DNA of 38,366 nt from Prevotella sp. (lineage in GTDB: Bacteria > Bacteroidota > Bacteroidia > Bacteroidales > Bacteroidaceae): the NCBI GenBank assembly GCA_024697405.1, contig JAILFU010000021.1, forward strand, positions 1 to 38,366. Direction: 5' to 3'. Shown here one piece after another: positions 8,950 through 17,249 of the stretch. A program made the translations under genes and the position numbers. How positions within the stretch are numbered: position 1 is the stretch's first letter; every line of letters begins with the position of its first letter. The notes beneath the pieces are model-generated. The model had not been told where the DNA came from and searched no databases. It saw only the letters and a program-made list of their open reading frames with translations.

Positions 8950-9858
8950 TTATTTGTTTAAGCCAATCTTCATCCCCCTAACAATTTTCTGCGCCGCTTC
9001 GATGTTGGCGTCGAAGGGGCCTGTATGTTCCATTTTCAGCGTGCACATGGCAGCTGCCAGTTGTCCGGCCTCTTCATACGAAGCCCCTTTGGCCCTGGCA
9101 TAGAGGTAGCCGGCGGCGTAGGTGTCGCCACAGCCGGTGGCATCCACCACCTGACGCGGCTCATAGCTGGGAATCTCGTAGAAGCGGTCGTCGGCGTAGA
9201 TCAGGCTGCCGTAGCTGCCCAGCGTGACGAGCACCTCGCGCACCCCCCAGCTGTTGATGAGCTTGGCACCGCGTTTCAGGTCGCGCTCTCCGTCGGTGAG
9301 CACGTCTATCTCGTGTTCGTTCACCTTGAGGATGTCAGTATGTTTCAGCACGCGCAGCTTGTCAGTCCAGTCCACGGCATAGACGCGCTGCTGGCGCACT
9401 TCGCGCAGATAGCCCTGCACGTCGACGCACACACGTCCCTTTCCGGCCAGGTATTCCACCACTTCGGGCGAGAAGTCGTCGACGAGCAGGGTGCCCAGGT
9501 GGAACACGTCGGCTTCCGCATTCTTCAGCTGTTCTATGGTGAAAGGAGCTGCTTTCGAGAGCACCCGCTGACGGCGGTTGTTCATGTTGCGTCCGTAGCT
9601 GTTCTCGAAGAACACGCTGGTGGGGCTGCCCAGGTTGCAGATGTCGACGCCGGCCGCTTCTAGCCGGCTGATTTCAGGCTTGAGTTCGTCGCCTACGGCA
9701 GTAATGACGCCAAACGTGACATCTTGCGGCAGGTGGTGCATGGCCCAGGCCACATAGTAGGCTGTGCCGCCTGCACAATCCACGCCTTTGGGCTGTGTGG
9801 GGGTGATGATGCGGTCGTGGGTGATGTGGCCTATGCAAAGAATCTGTTTCTTCATCAT
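8950..9858 (-). CDS. PfkB-family carbohydrate/nucleoside kinase
   Basis: This 302-aa ribokinase-fold sugar kinase begins KQILCIGHITHDRI. It has a GGTAYYVAWA substrate-side segment and the C-terminal PfkB signature DATGCGDTYAAGYLYA, whose GCGD supplies the anion hole and catalytic Asp. The substrate cannot be told from sequence alone. The start is the ATGATG at 9858/9855. It overlaps the TGA of the upstream GAF-fold gene (ATGA), which suggests translational coupling. The frame stays open upstream, but that part is only the shadow of the overlapping reductase gene. Confidence 0.85.
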   Translation of the reverse strand: MMKKQILCIGHITHDRIITPTQPKGVDCAGGTAYYVAWAMHHLPQDVTFGVITAVGDELKPEISRLEAAGVDICNLGSPTSVFFENSYGRNMNNRRQRVLSKAAPFTIEQLKNAEADVFHLGTLLVDDFSPEVVEYLAGKGRVCVDVQGYLREVRQQRVYAVDWTDKLRVLKHTDILKVNEHEIDVLTDGERDLKRGAKLINSWGVREVLVTLGSYGSLIYADDRFYEIPSYEPRQVVDATGCGDTYAAGYLYARAKGASYEEAGQLAAAMCTLKMEHTGPFDANIEAAQKIVRGMKIGLNK

Positions 9859-10322
9859 TGGTGGTAGAGGTTTCTGCTGAGCAGCAGGCAAAGCTGCTCG
9901 AGGTTGCGACAGTCGGTATCGTCGAAGGCGGCGGTCTCGGTGCTGTCGATGTCGAGCACGCCCACCGGCTCGCCGTAGCTGTCGAAGATGGGGATGACTA
10001 TTTCCGAGCGGGAGAGCGACGAGCATGCGATGTGTCCGGGAAACAGTTCCACGTCGGGCACCACGATGCTGCGCTTTTCGGCGAAAGCCGTGCCACAGAC
10101 GCCACGTCCGTGGGCAATATGCATGCAGGCCACCGTGCCCTGGAAGGGGCCTAGCCGCAGCTCGCCCTCCCGCTCCAGGTAGAAGCCGGTCCAGAACCAG
10201 CCGAAGCATTCCTTCAGAGCGGCACTGACGTTGGCCAGCACGCTCATTTCCTCTTTCTCTCCTTCGATGAGCGCAGCCACCTGTGGCAGCAGCTCGTCGT
10301 ATTTTTTCTGCTTGGTTTCCAT
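9855..10322 (-). CDS. msrC: GAF-fold free methionine-(R)-sulfoxide reductase (fRMsr)
   Basis: This 155-aa single GAF domain matches the fRMsr/YebR pattern. LGPFQGTVACMHIAHGRG is followed by GVCGTAFAEKRSIVVPDV and FPGHIACSSLSRSEIVIPI, giving the three cysteines (VAC, GVC, IAC) used for catalysis and resolution. It would reduce free methionine-R-sulfoxide in the cytoplasm as part of oxidative repair. It lies 16 bp downstream of the outer-membrane barrel gene, and its stop overlaps the PfkB start. The ATG at 10322 has no strong ribosome site. Confidence 0.9.
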   Translation of the reverse strand: METKQKKYDELLPQVAALIEGEKEEMSVLANVSAALKECFGWFWTGFYLEREGELRLGPFQGTVACMHIAHGRGVCGTAFAEKRSIVVPDVELFPGHIACSSLSRSEIVIPIFDSYGEPVGVLDIDSTETAAFDDTDCRNLEQLCLLLSRNLYHQ

Positions 10323-10338
10323 GTATTTCGTGTTTTTT

Positions 10339-13173
10339 TTACTTCGTCGGAGTATGTGTGAACTTGTAGGCCACGCTGAGCATCACGTAGCGGGGTATGC
10401 AGTTTGTCCATGTTTCCGTGCGCCCTTGGGCGTTCACGCTGTACTGTTTGTTTGAGAGCTGGTGCAGCAGGTCGAAGGCTGTGAGCTTCAGCGTCAGCTT
10501 TTCCTTGAGGAGCGAGCGCGACAGCTCGGCATTCCATACCAGGTCGTCGGTGTTCATCATCTCGCTCTGGTAGCCCCTGCGGCTGAACATGCGGATATCA
10601 GTACCGACGTAGAGCTTGAGCCAGGGGATGGTGTAGCGGATGTGGCCGCCGTAGCTGTACTCGAAGGCCGATATGCGCTCGAAGTCCTCGCGCTTGCTGT
10701 TGGCCATTCGCCAGTAGACTTCGCCGCTGATGCCGAAGGTGAGCTTGTCCTTCTGGTACTCCAGACCCAGGCGCTCGTGCAGGTTCCAGTTGTGCACGGT
10801 GCTTTTCTCCTGTTCCGTTTGTTGCTGTGATACAGCAACATACAGGACGGGGAAGTCGACGGAGTGGGTGTAGTCGATGTCGGCGCGCTGCTCCAGGGTG
10901 AGGCGCTTGGCGCTGTCGAGGGGCTGCTCGTAGCTGCCGTTCAGGCTCCAGTTCCAGTTGCCGTTGATGTTGTCCTGCATGAAGGTGTAGGCACCGGTGG
11001 TGGTGTTGTAGACGGTGCGTGTGCCGATGGAGCGCTGCGTCAGCGAGGCATTGCTCCTGATGCGGGCGAAGTGGCGTGTGCTGTCGTTGTTGAACTGGAA
11101 GCCTATGTTCACGCTGTGGGTGATGGTGGACTTCAGGTCGGGGTTGTTGTAGTTGGTGACAAGCGGGTTCGTGGTGTCGTCGACCGGCATCAGGCTCGCC
11201 AGCGACGGACGGCTCATGCTCATGTAGTAGCCCAGTTCGCTGAGGCCCTTCGCCTTGCCCCAGCGGTACCAGCTGATGCTGGGCCGGAACTCTACATAGC
11301 TGCGGCGGGCAATCGTGTCGAGCACATAGTCGTAGTAGTGCAACCGTTCGTGGGGATTGACGATGGGCAGGCGCAGCTCAAAAAATTCATCGTCGGTGGA
11401 GTGGTAGATTTCTGCGGCGGCTTCGAAGGTGCGGTTCAGTTGCCGTTGTATGTCGCTGTTGTTGTAGTCCATGACGCTCAGCAGCGCATCGCGTGTGGAG
11501 GGCAGCCATTCCGTCTGCCGCTTGTCTGCCGCCGCGTCCTTCAGCCAGTCCAGGCGGAAGTGGCTGTTGGTGTTGCTGTTCATGTCCTGGGTAAAGTTGG
11601 CTCCGGTGTTGATGAACCATTTGTTGAGCAGCTGAAGCGTATAGCTGAACGATGCCTTGTATTTATAGCTGTTGCTATGGTCGTCGGTATAGTTGTGGCG
11701 CAGTTCGGTAGAGTCGGTCTGGGCATAGTAGGTGCGTCCGATGCTCCAGTTCTCGCTAGGTTTCTGCCTGCCGTAGTTGCCTTCCAGGCCGGCTGAGAGG
11801 TAGTCGCCCCAGGCAAACTTGTGGTGGAAGTACAGGCTTGCTTCCAGGTTCAGCGTGCGATAGTTGTTTCTCCCGTCGTTCAGCGTCCGGTTGATGATGG
11901 TTTCCCGGTAGGTGCTGTCCTGGCTGTTGCTGGTGCGGTGGCCGTTGCTGTAGCTGGCGGTGAGATATCCCGACATGGTGAAGGGCTTCTTGATTTGGAA
12001 GTAGTTGTAAGCGTTGAACGTGAAGTGTTTCTGACGGCTTCGCGACTCGTTGCCGCTCAGGATGTTGCCGCCGGAGGCAAAACGCTCGCTGCTGGTGCGG
12101 CTCCAGTTGTCGGCATCGTTCCACGAGAAGGTGGCATCAAGGTTTTCTTCCCAGTTCTTGTCGGCATCCTCCGTCTCTATGTGCAGGCCAGTCTGCTTAG
12201 AGGCCTGCAAGCCCTGCGGCATGTTGCTGGGTCGCCATTCGCCCTCGCCGCCAGGACGGCGGTTCTCGTTGATGTTGTTCGTGTTGCCGAAGATGCTGAC
12301 ACGCGAATGGTCGTCGTAGTAGAGGCCGAACAGGCGTCCCAGATAGCGGCGGTCGGTGCCGAGGCCTGCTTCTATGTTGCCCATGTAGCCCCTGTTGTAT
12401 TCACGCTTCAGCTGCACGTCCATCACGTAGTCTTTCTTTTCCACGTCGTGGCCTATCAGTTCGCTCTGCTTCGTGCTCTTGTCGAAGACCTTCAGCTCTT
12501 TCACGGTGTAGTAGGGCAGGTTGTCGAGCATCACCTTGTTCTGCCCCTTGAAGAAGTCCTTGCCGTTCAGCGTGAGATAGTCCACTTTCTTGCCGTTGAT
12601 GTAGATGTCGCCGTTGTCTTTCAGTTCGGCCCCCGGCATCTGGCGTATCAGTCCGTCGAGCATCGAGCCTTCGGGCAGGTTGAAGGCCGATGCGTTGTAT
12701 ACCAAGGTGTCGCCTCGGTAGGCCAGCTTCACCTTCGTGCCAGTAATGACCACGCCCTCCATGCCTACCTCTTTGTAGATGTCGTCGTCGCTGCGCTGTT
12801 TCTTCTTCATCAGCAGTCGCGGCAGCTCGAAGTAGTTGTTGCGGGCAATGTGGCGCAGTTCGTAGACCATGCAGGTGTCCTGATAGCCGTCGGCGGTGGC
12901 GCGGATGATGAAGTCCTCGTTCTTGGCTGGCACCTTGAACTCGTAGTAGCTGTTGGTGCCCCACGTCCAGCAGGTCATGGTGTCGACAACGGTCGAGTCC
13001 TTGCGCATCAGCGTGATGAATGCCTTCACCTTGGCCTTGGTGAATGAGTCGTAGACCTCGCCCGAGAGTTCCACCTGTCGTTCCTTCTTCTGTTTGATTT
13101 TCACAGAGTCTGTCTGTGCCGATGCCGTTATGATGACTAGTGTCAGGCAAAGGAGAACTAATGCTTTCTTCAT
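10339..13173 (-). CDS. Outer-membrane beta-barrel, TonB-receptor-like protein with carboxypeptidase-regulatory domain
   Basis: The 944-aa product starts with a signal peptide (MKKALVLLCLTLVIITASAQ). A carboxypeptidase-D-regulatory-like beta domain follows (about 33-115, LSGEVYDSFTKAKVKAFITL). A plug-like region (about 145-245) contains GSMLDGLIRQMPGAEL, INGKKVDYLTLNGKDFF and LPYYTVKELKVFDKS. A long barrel rich in alternating aromatic and polar residues makes up the rest. This is the 'outer membrane beta-barrel' SusC-relative family that lacks a SusD partner. The ligand is unknown. The -7 box at 13182-13189 lies only 9 bp from the ATG, so the leader must be very short. The genes downstream are close enough to be cotranscribed. 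Confidence 0.88.
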   Translation of the reverse strand: MKKALVLLCLTLVIITASAQTDSVKIKQKKERQVELSGEVYDSFTKAKVKAFITLMRKDSTVVDTMTCWTWGTNSYYEFKVPAKNEDFIIRATADGYQDTCMVYELRHIARNNYFELPRLLMKKKQRSDDDIYKEVGMEGVVITGTKVKLAYRGDTLVYNASAFNLPEGSMLDGLIRQMPGAELKDNGDIYINGKKVDYLTLNGKDFFKGQNKVMLDNLPYYTVKELKVFDKSTKQSELIGHDVEKKDYVMDVQLKREYNRGYMGNIEAGLGTDRRYLGRLFGLYYDDHSRVSIFGNTNNINENRRPGGEGEWRPSNMPQGLQASKQTGLHIETEDADKNWEENLDATFSWNDADNWSRTSSERFASGGNILSGNESRSRQKHFTFNAYNYFQIKKPFTMSGYLTASYSNGHRTSNSQDSTYRETIINRTLNDGRNNYRTLNLEASLYFHHKFAWGDYLSAGLEGNYGRQKPSENWSIGRTYYAQTDSTELRHNYTDDHSNSYKYKASFSYTLQLLNKWFINTGANFTQDMNSNTNSHFRLDWLKDAAADKRQTEWLPSTRDALLSVMDYNNSDIQRQLNRTFEAAAEIYHSTDDEFFELRLPIVNPHERLHYYDYVLDTIARRSYVEFRPSISWYRWGKAKGLSELGYYMSMSRPSLASLMPVDDTTNPLVTNYNNPDLKSTITHSVNIGFQFNNDSTRHFARIRSNASLTQRSIGTRTVYNTTTGAYTFMQDNINGNWNWSLNGSYEQPLDSAKRLTLEQRADIDYTHSVDFPVLYVAVSQQQTEQEKSTVHNWNLHERLGLEYQKDKLTFGISGEVYWRMANSKREDFERISAFEYSYGGHIRYTIPWLKLYVGTDIRMFSRRGYQSEMMNTDDLVWNAELSRSLLKEKLTLKLTAFDLLHQLSNKQYSVNAQGRTETWTNCIPRYVMLSVAYKFTHTPTK

Positions 13174-13181
13174 AATGCCTG

Positions 13182-13189
13182 CAAAGGTA
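13182..13189 (-). promoter_or_regulatory. -7 promoter box for the outer-membrane barrel operon
   Basis: On the minus strand this reads TACCTTTG (TAnnTTTG consensus), 9 bases before the ATG at 13173. The transcript would be leaderless or nearly so. Confidence 0.55.
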
Positions 13190-13337
13190 CAAATAATATG
13201 TGTGATGATGAAGATTTTTTCGTTTAATTAACGTACTGTTTTGCTACCTTAACTTGTCAAATTGCAAGTGGTCTCGTCTTAGAGGTGTTTTTCTCTTTGA
13301 TGTAAATCAATAAGTGCTGTTTTTTAGTGGTAGAATA

Positions 13338-13369
13338 TTTGGTAGTTTAACGAGAACCTTGTACCTTTG
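13338..13369 (+). promoter_or_regulatory. Consensus promoter of an ORF-less transcript
   Basis: TTTG (13338-13341), a 20-bp spacer and TACCTTTG (13362-13369) match the Bacteroidetes sigma-70 promoter closely. No protein-coding gene starts within 600 bp downstream; a terminator does. Confidence 0.75.
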
Positions 13370-13374
13370 CACTC

Positions 13375-13466
13375 AGAAAAAAGAGTTTGATTTGTTTTAG
13401 TAGATTAGTTTTTAAGTAGTTTGTTTTTGACAACCGGCTGTCGGGATGACAGCCGGTTTATTTTGT
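13375..13466 (+). ncRNA. Putative small RNA of about 90 nt
   Basis: A consensus promoter ends at 13369, and a strong intrinsic terminator occupies 13432-13466. Between them is a U/A-rich stretch with no reading frame of more than a few codons. The transcript start is estimated at 5-8 bases after the -7 box. It does not resemble tmRNA, 6S, RNase P or SRP RNA in size or motifs, so it would be a trans-acting sRNA or the trimmed leader of a lost gene. Confidence 0.55.
13432..13466 (+). terminator. Intrinsic terminator of the putative sRNA
   Basis: A perfect 11-bp stem, AACCGGCTGTC (13432-13442) with GACAGCCGGTT (13448-13458), has the loop GGGAT and is followed by TATTTTGT. Confidence 0.85.
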
Positions 13467-13500
13467 GCCTGCAATACTGTAAATGACACCATCAGACTAT

Positions 13501-13855
13501 AAACCCTGCAACTCTGCACTAAGGATGGTCAACAGCTTGGCTTGTAGCTAGTTGACGGGTGTACACTTTGTTGAAAACGCTGCATGGTGTATTCAGAAGT
13601 GTACTGCTGGGACAACAACGACCATGCCACAGAAATGTCCCAAGGCTTGGGACGAAAAAACGGCGTTCGTTTTTTTCGAAATGGCGTTCGTATTTTTCCA
13701 GAAGGGGTTCGTATTTTCGCATGAGGAGAATGATTTTTTGATTATCTGGCTGCCATGTTCAATAAATGCCGTGCAGGGTTTGCAGCTAAGTGTACACCAT
13801 GCAACTGCTTGCATGACAGGCTTTTGAACGTCGTTAGTGCAGAGTTGCAGGGTTT
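13501..13855. mobile_element. 355-bp MITE-like element with 22-bp perfect terminal inverted repeats
   Basis: Positions 13501-13522 and 13834-13855 are exact inverted copies (core CCTGCAACTCTGCAC). Just inside is a second inverted pair built on GTGTACACTT (about 13549-13573 and 13789-13813). The centre has three tandem units of about 21-22 bp built on GGCGTTCGTATTTTT (about 13661-13722). Several short reading frames cross the element, but none has a start, ribosome site or composition that argues for a gene. No clear target-site duplication was found. Nothing else is recognisable in the 13467-13970 gap. Confidence 0.6.
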
Positions 13856-13972
13856 TGTGTTTTTTAGTCTAAGCTGTTTGTAAAGCCCCCCATTTCCTGT
13901 CTTTCGCAAACCTGGCTCCTTTTCGGGGAGGTCGTTCCTTATAGATGTGTGCAAAAAAAATACAGGGAAAAA

Positions 13973-14004
13973 TTTGGTGCTTCGCCCGATTTTTCGTACC
14001 TTTG
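13973..14004 (+). promoter_or_regulatory. Consensus promoter for the 55-aa membrane protein operon
   Basis: TTTG (13973-13976), a 20-bp spacer and TACCTTTG (13997-14004) precede the ATG at 14014 by 9 bp. This fixes the start downstream of the earlier in-frame ATG at 13945. Confidence 0.75.
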
Positions 14005-14013
14005 GCGGCACGT

Positions 14014-14181
14014 ATGAATTGGAAATTTATTTTACGCTGGGTCATCACCTTTACGGTGTGCCTGGCCATCTACAATCTCACGGGCAGTTTCTGGATGTCT
14101 CTGGGCATCCTTATCCTGCTAATCTTGGTTGAGAACCTGATAGTTGACTGGTGGAAAAAACGAAAGGAGGGCAGACGATGA
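14014..14181 (+). CDS. Small single- or double-span membrane protein, 55 aa
   Basis: The product begins MNWKFILRWVITFTVCLAIYN and has two hydrophobic stretches (about 5-20 and 25-43). It ends in a basic tail (WWKKRKEGRR), as in small inner-membrane proteins. An earlier in-frame ATG at 13945 lies upstream of the promoter and is rejected. The TGA overlaps the ATG of the next gene (ATGA at 14178), and the tail codons supply AAAGGAGG, the ribosome site of that gene. The two are therefore probably coupled. No known family is recognised; it may just be a leader-type membrane peptide. Confidence 0.7.
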   Translation: MNWKFILRWVITFTVCLAIYNLTGSFWMSLGILILLILVENLIVDWWKKRKEGRR

Positions 14182-17126
14182 GAGCTTTATCACTTCTGTG
14201 CTCCGTGCTGTTCACCTCCATGTTGGGCGTGAAGGCGCAGACCGATATTGGTGCCTTGCAATCCTATAACGACGACAAGCGCGGCACCGCGCGCTGGCAG
14301 CAGTATTTCCCCCAGGACGACAACATCGTGAACGAGAACGGGCGCAACCGCTTCACCCGTGCCCTGTATGGCGGATGGACCGACTACCGTGTGGAGACCA
14401 GCGACCGCCCCATCTTTGCCGTAGTGAAGAAAGGCCACCACAAGAGTGTGCGCTTCTATATTGAGGGTGTGCCCATCGACTCTACCGACTACTGCAAGTC
14501 CTACTACCGCGACGGCATGCGCACTTATTTGCTGGGTGACCACCGCTGGGACCACATCGGCAACGGCATCGTGCGGGTGCATGTGGTGGCATTGCACGAT
14601 GTGGAGGGAGCCATCTGGCAGTTCATCTGCGACGCCTTGAAGGGACAGCAGCTGGAGGTACAGGTCAGGCTCTGCGACATTGCCGACGAGAAGATGCAGC
14701 GCAACGGCGACCTGGGTGTGGACAAGCCCGGCATCTTCGAGCCGTCGCCGACGGGCAAGGGGCTGGTAATAGGCAAGGCCACCCGCAGCAGCAACTTCGC
14801 ACATCTGGTTATGCGCCGCGACTCCATCTACTTCATGCACGACGGCGACGCCTTCAAGGCATTCAACGATGCCGTTGACTACAACAGGAAGCTGGCGCGC
14901 CGCATACAGTTCAGCACCCCCGACCCCTACATCAACACCCTTGGCGGTGCGTTGGTGATGGCTGCCGACGGAGCCTGGGACGGCAAGACCTGGCTGCACG
15001 GCTGCATAGGCTGGCGCATGCCCCTGGCCGGCTGGCGCGCCGCATACATGGGCGACGTGCTGGGCTGGCCCGACCGCGCCGTGAGCCATTTCGATGCTTA
15101 CGCCAAGAGCCAGGTGACCAACGTGCCTGCCACCATCGCCGCTCCCTCGCAGGACGCAGCCGAGAACATGGCTCGGGCAGAGAAGAAATGGGGCACGCAG
15201 ATGTACTCCAACGGCTACATCTGCCGCAACCCTGAGCGTAACGACCAGATGCACCACTACGACATGAACCTCTGCTACATCGACGAGCTGCTCTGGCACT
15301 TCCAGTATGACGCCGACCCTGCCTACATGCGCAAGATGTGGCCAGTCATCACCAGCCATCTGGCATGGGAGAAGCGCAACTTCGATGCCGACGGCGACCA
15401 CCTCTACGATGCCTACTGCTGCATCTGGGCCAGCGACGCCCTCTACTACAACGGCGGGGCCGTGACCCATTCGTCGGCCTATAACTACCGAGGTAACCTG
15501 CTGGCAGCACGCATTGCCGAGCTCATAGGCGAGAACCCCGAGCCATACCGGCAGGAGGCTGAGGCCATCAAGAAGGCCATGAACGACAGGTTGTGGCTCT
15601 CCTCCTCCCACCCCTCACCTGCCCATTGGGCTGAATACCAGGACGGCATGGGGCTGAAACGTGTCCACGAGCGTGCTGCCGTGTGGAGCATCTACACCCC
15701 GATAGACTGCGGCGTCTGCACGCCCGAACAGGCCTACCAGTCGACGCTCTACATCGACCGCGAGATTCCCCACTTCACCGTCGACTCCATCTTCCAGACC
15801 ATTGCCACCAGCAACTGGCTGCCCTACGCCTGGAGCATCAACAACGTGGCTCCGGCCGAGGTGATGCACACCGCGCTGGCCTATTTCCAGGCCGGGCGGC
15901 CTGAAGAAGGCTACCACCTGATGCGTGCCAACATCCTCGACCAGATGTACTTCGGACAGTCACCCGCCAACTTCGGCCAGTTGTCGCACTTCGACGCTGC
16001 CCGGGGTGAGTGCTACCGTGACTTTGGCGACTGCATAGGCATCTCCTCGCGCACCTTCATACAGGGACTCTTCGGGGTCATCCCCCAAGCCCTCTACGGG
16101 CAATGCGTCATCCGTCCCGGCTTCCCGCAGGCATGGGACAGTGCAGCCCTGAAGACCCCCTATATAGAGTATGTCTACAGCAAGGCCAACGGGAAGGTGC
16201 GTCTGGAAATAACGCAGAACTTCCGAAAGCCGCTGAAGATGGTGGTAAGACAGAACCTGGCCGACGGGCAGTACCGCGACATCGAGGGCAACAGCGAGAA
16301 GCATCAAGTGATAGAGTACGACGTGCTGAACGACTACAGCGAGCCGACGGTCACTATGGCAACGCCGCTGCTGAAGGACGCAAGAAAGCTGGGGCTCTCT
16401 GAACCTTCCCTCTCGGGGAAGTTCCTGCCGCAGAACGTGGACAACGCCTTCAACGCCCAGGTGACCGACATCTTCAAGAACCGCTACCTGTCGCCACGCC
16501 CTAAGTCCACCTCGCTGGAGCTGCCGGTGCAGGGGGTAGGGGAGTGGTGCCATCCGCTCTACACGCCCACCATCGACGATGCTGGCTTCCGCTCCAAGAT
16601 TCAGGGCGGAGAGGTGCTCGTCAAGGGAGTGCCCTTCCGCTCTCCGTCCAAGGGTAAAAACATCGTCTTCACCAGCCTGTGGGACAACTATCCCGACAGC
16701 ATCGTCATCCCCCTGAGAGGCAACGCCTCGTCGGCCTATCTGCTCATGGCGGGCAGCACCAACCACATGCAATGCCACATCGACAACGGGCTGGTAGTGG
16801 CTACCTATCTCGACAACACTACCGACACGCTGCGCCTGCGCAACCCCGAGAACTGGTGTCCCATAGAGCAGGACTATTACATCGACGGACAGGCGTTCCA
16901 GACGATGGAGCAGCGCCCCTACCGCGTCTGCCTGAGTACGGGCGACGTCAGCCGTGACCTGGGCAAACAGCTCGGCATCAAGGGCGTCTATGGCCGGGAG
17001 ATACCAGGCGGCGCAGCCCAGATGCTGCGCATGCCGCTGGACCAGAAAAAGAAACTGAAGAGCCTCACCGTGCGCACTCTTTCCAACGACGTGGTCATCG
17101 GCCTGATGGCACTCACCCTGCAATAG
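14178..17126 (+). CDS. Secreted DUF4450-like (alpha/alpha)6-barrel glycosidase candidate
   Basis: The 982-aa protein has a signal peptide (MRALSLLCSVLFTSMLGVKAQ). The N-terminal third is beta-rich (YIEGVPIDSTDY). The middle domain (about 260-660) has the tryptophan- and aromatic-rich repeats of six-hairpin glycosidases: WLHGCIGWRMPLAGWRAAY, DLNLCY-like MHHYDMNLCYIDELLWHF, FDADGDHLYDAYCCIWASD and SPANFGQLSHFDAARGECYRDF. A C-terminal beta-sandwich-like part follows. It resembles Bacteroides DUF4450 proteins as I remember them. The substrate is unknown, and catalytic acids cannot be assigned with confidence. The start is the ATG at 14178, which has AAAGGAGGGC upstream and overlaps the previous stop. 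The frame extends nine codons further upstream, but that part has no signal-peptide character. Confidence 0.7.
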   Translation: MRALSLLCSVLFTSMLGVKAQTDIGALQSYNDDKRGTARWQQYFPQDDNIVNENGRNRFTRALYGGWTDYRVETSDRPIFAVVKKGHHKSVRFYIEGVPIDSTDYCKSYYRDGMRTYLLGDHRWDHIGNGIVRVHVVALHDVEGAIWQFICDALKGQQLEVQVRLCDIADEKMQRNGDLGVDKPGIFEPSPTGKGLVIGKATRSSNFAHLVMRRDSIYFMHDGDAFKAFNDAVDYNRKLARRIQFSTPDPYINTLGGALVMAADGAWDGKTWLHGCIGWRMPLAGWRAAYMGDVLGWPDRAVSHFDAYAKSQVTNVPATIAAPSQDAAENMARAEKKWGTQMYSNGYICRNPERNDQMHHYDMNLCYIDELLWHFQYDADPAYMRKMWPVITSHLAWEKRNFDADGDHLYDAYCCIWASDALYYNGGAVTHSSAYNYRGNLLAARIAELIGENPEPYRQEAEAIKKAMNDRLWLSSSHPSPAHWAEYQDGMGLKRVHERAAVWSIYTPIDCGVCTPEQAYQSTLYIDREIPHFTVDSIFQTIATSNWLPYAWSINNVAPAEVMHTALAYFQAGRPEEGYHLMRANILDQMYFGQSPANFGQLSHFDAARGECYRDFGDCIGISSRTFIQGLFGVIPQALYGQCVIRPGFPQAWDSAALKTPYIEYVYSKANGKVRLEITQNFRKPLKMVVRQNLADGQYRDIEGNSEKHQVIEYDVLNDYSEPTVTMATPLLKDARKLGLSEPSLSGKFLPQNVDNAFNAQVTDIFKNRYLSPRPKSTSLELPVQGVGEWCHPLYTPTIDDAGFRSKIQGGEVLVKGVPFRSPSKGKNIVFTSLWDNYPDSIVIPLRGNASSAYLLMAGSTNHMQCHIDNGLVVATYLDNTTDTLRLRNPENWCPIEQDYYIDGQAFQTMEQRPYRVCLSTGDVSRDLGKQLGIKGVYGREIPGGAAQMLRMPLDQKKKLKSLTVRTLSNDVVIGLMALTLQ

Positions 17127-17249
17127 GCTGCGCCGGGCTTTGCACGCGCTGCAGGTGGCTCCTGCCACCCCCTGCGCACTTCAACTATTGCCGCCGTCAT
17201 CCGCTGAGACGCTGCGGCGCTGCGTTCAGAAACGAACTTGCGAAATTTT

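Noticed and set aside
9859..10209. Longer N-terminus for the PfkB kinase
   Set aside because: The extra sequence is arginine-rich and is the out-of-frame shadow of the methionine sulfoxide reductase gene.
13519..13827. Several short frames on both strands inside the 355-bp element
   Set aside because: They translate the inverted and tandem repeats, lack start signals, and overlap each other on both strands.
13945..14013. Longer N-terminus for the 55-aa membrane protein
   Set aside because: The extra codons lie upstream of and across the consensus promoter at 13973-14004.
17127..17249. Possible terminator or promoter between the DUF4450-like and AmgK-like genes
   Set aside because: There is a weak hairpin (GGTGG with CCACC) but no U-tract and no TAnnTTTG box, so I could not assign either role.
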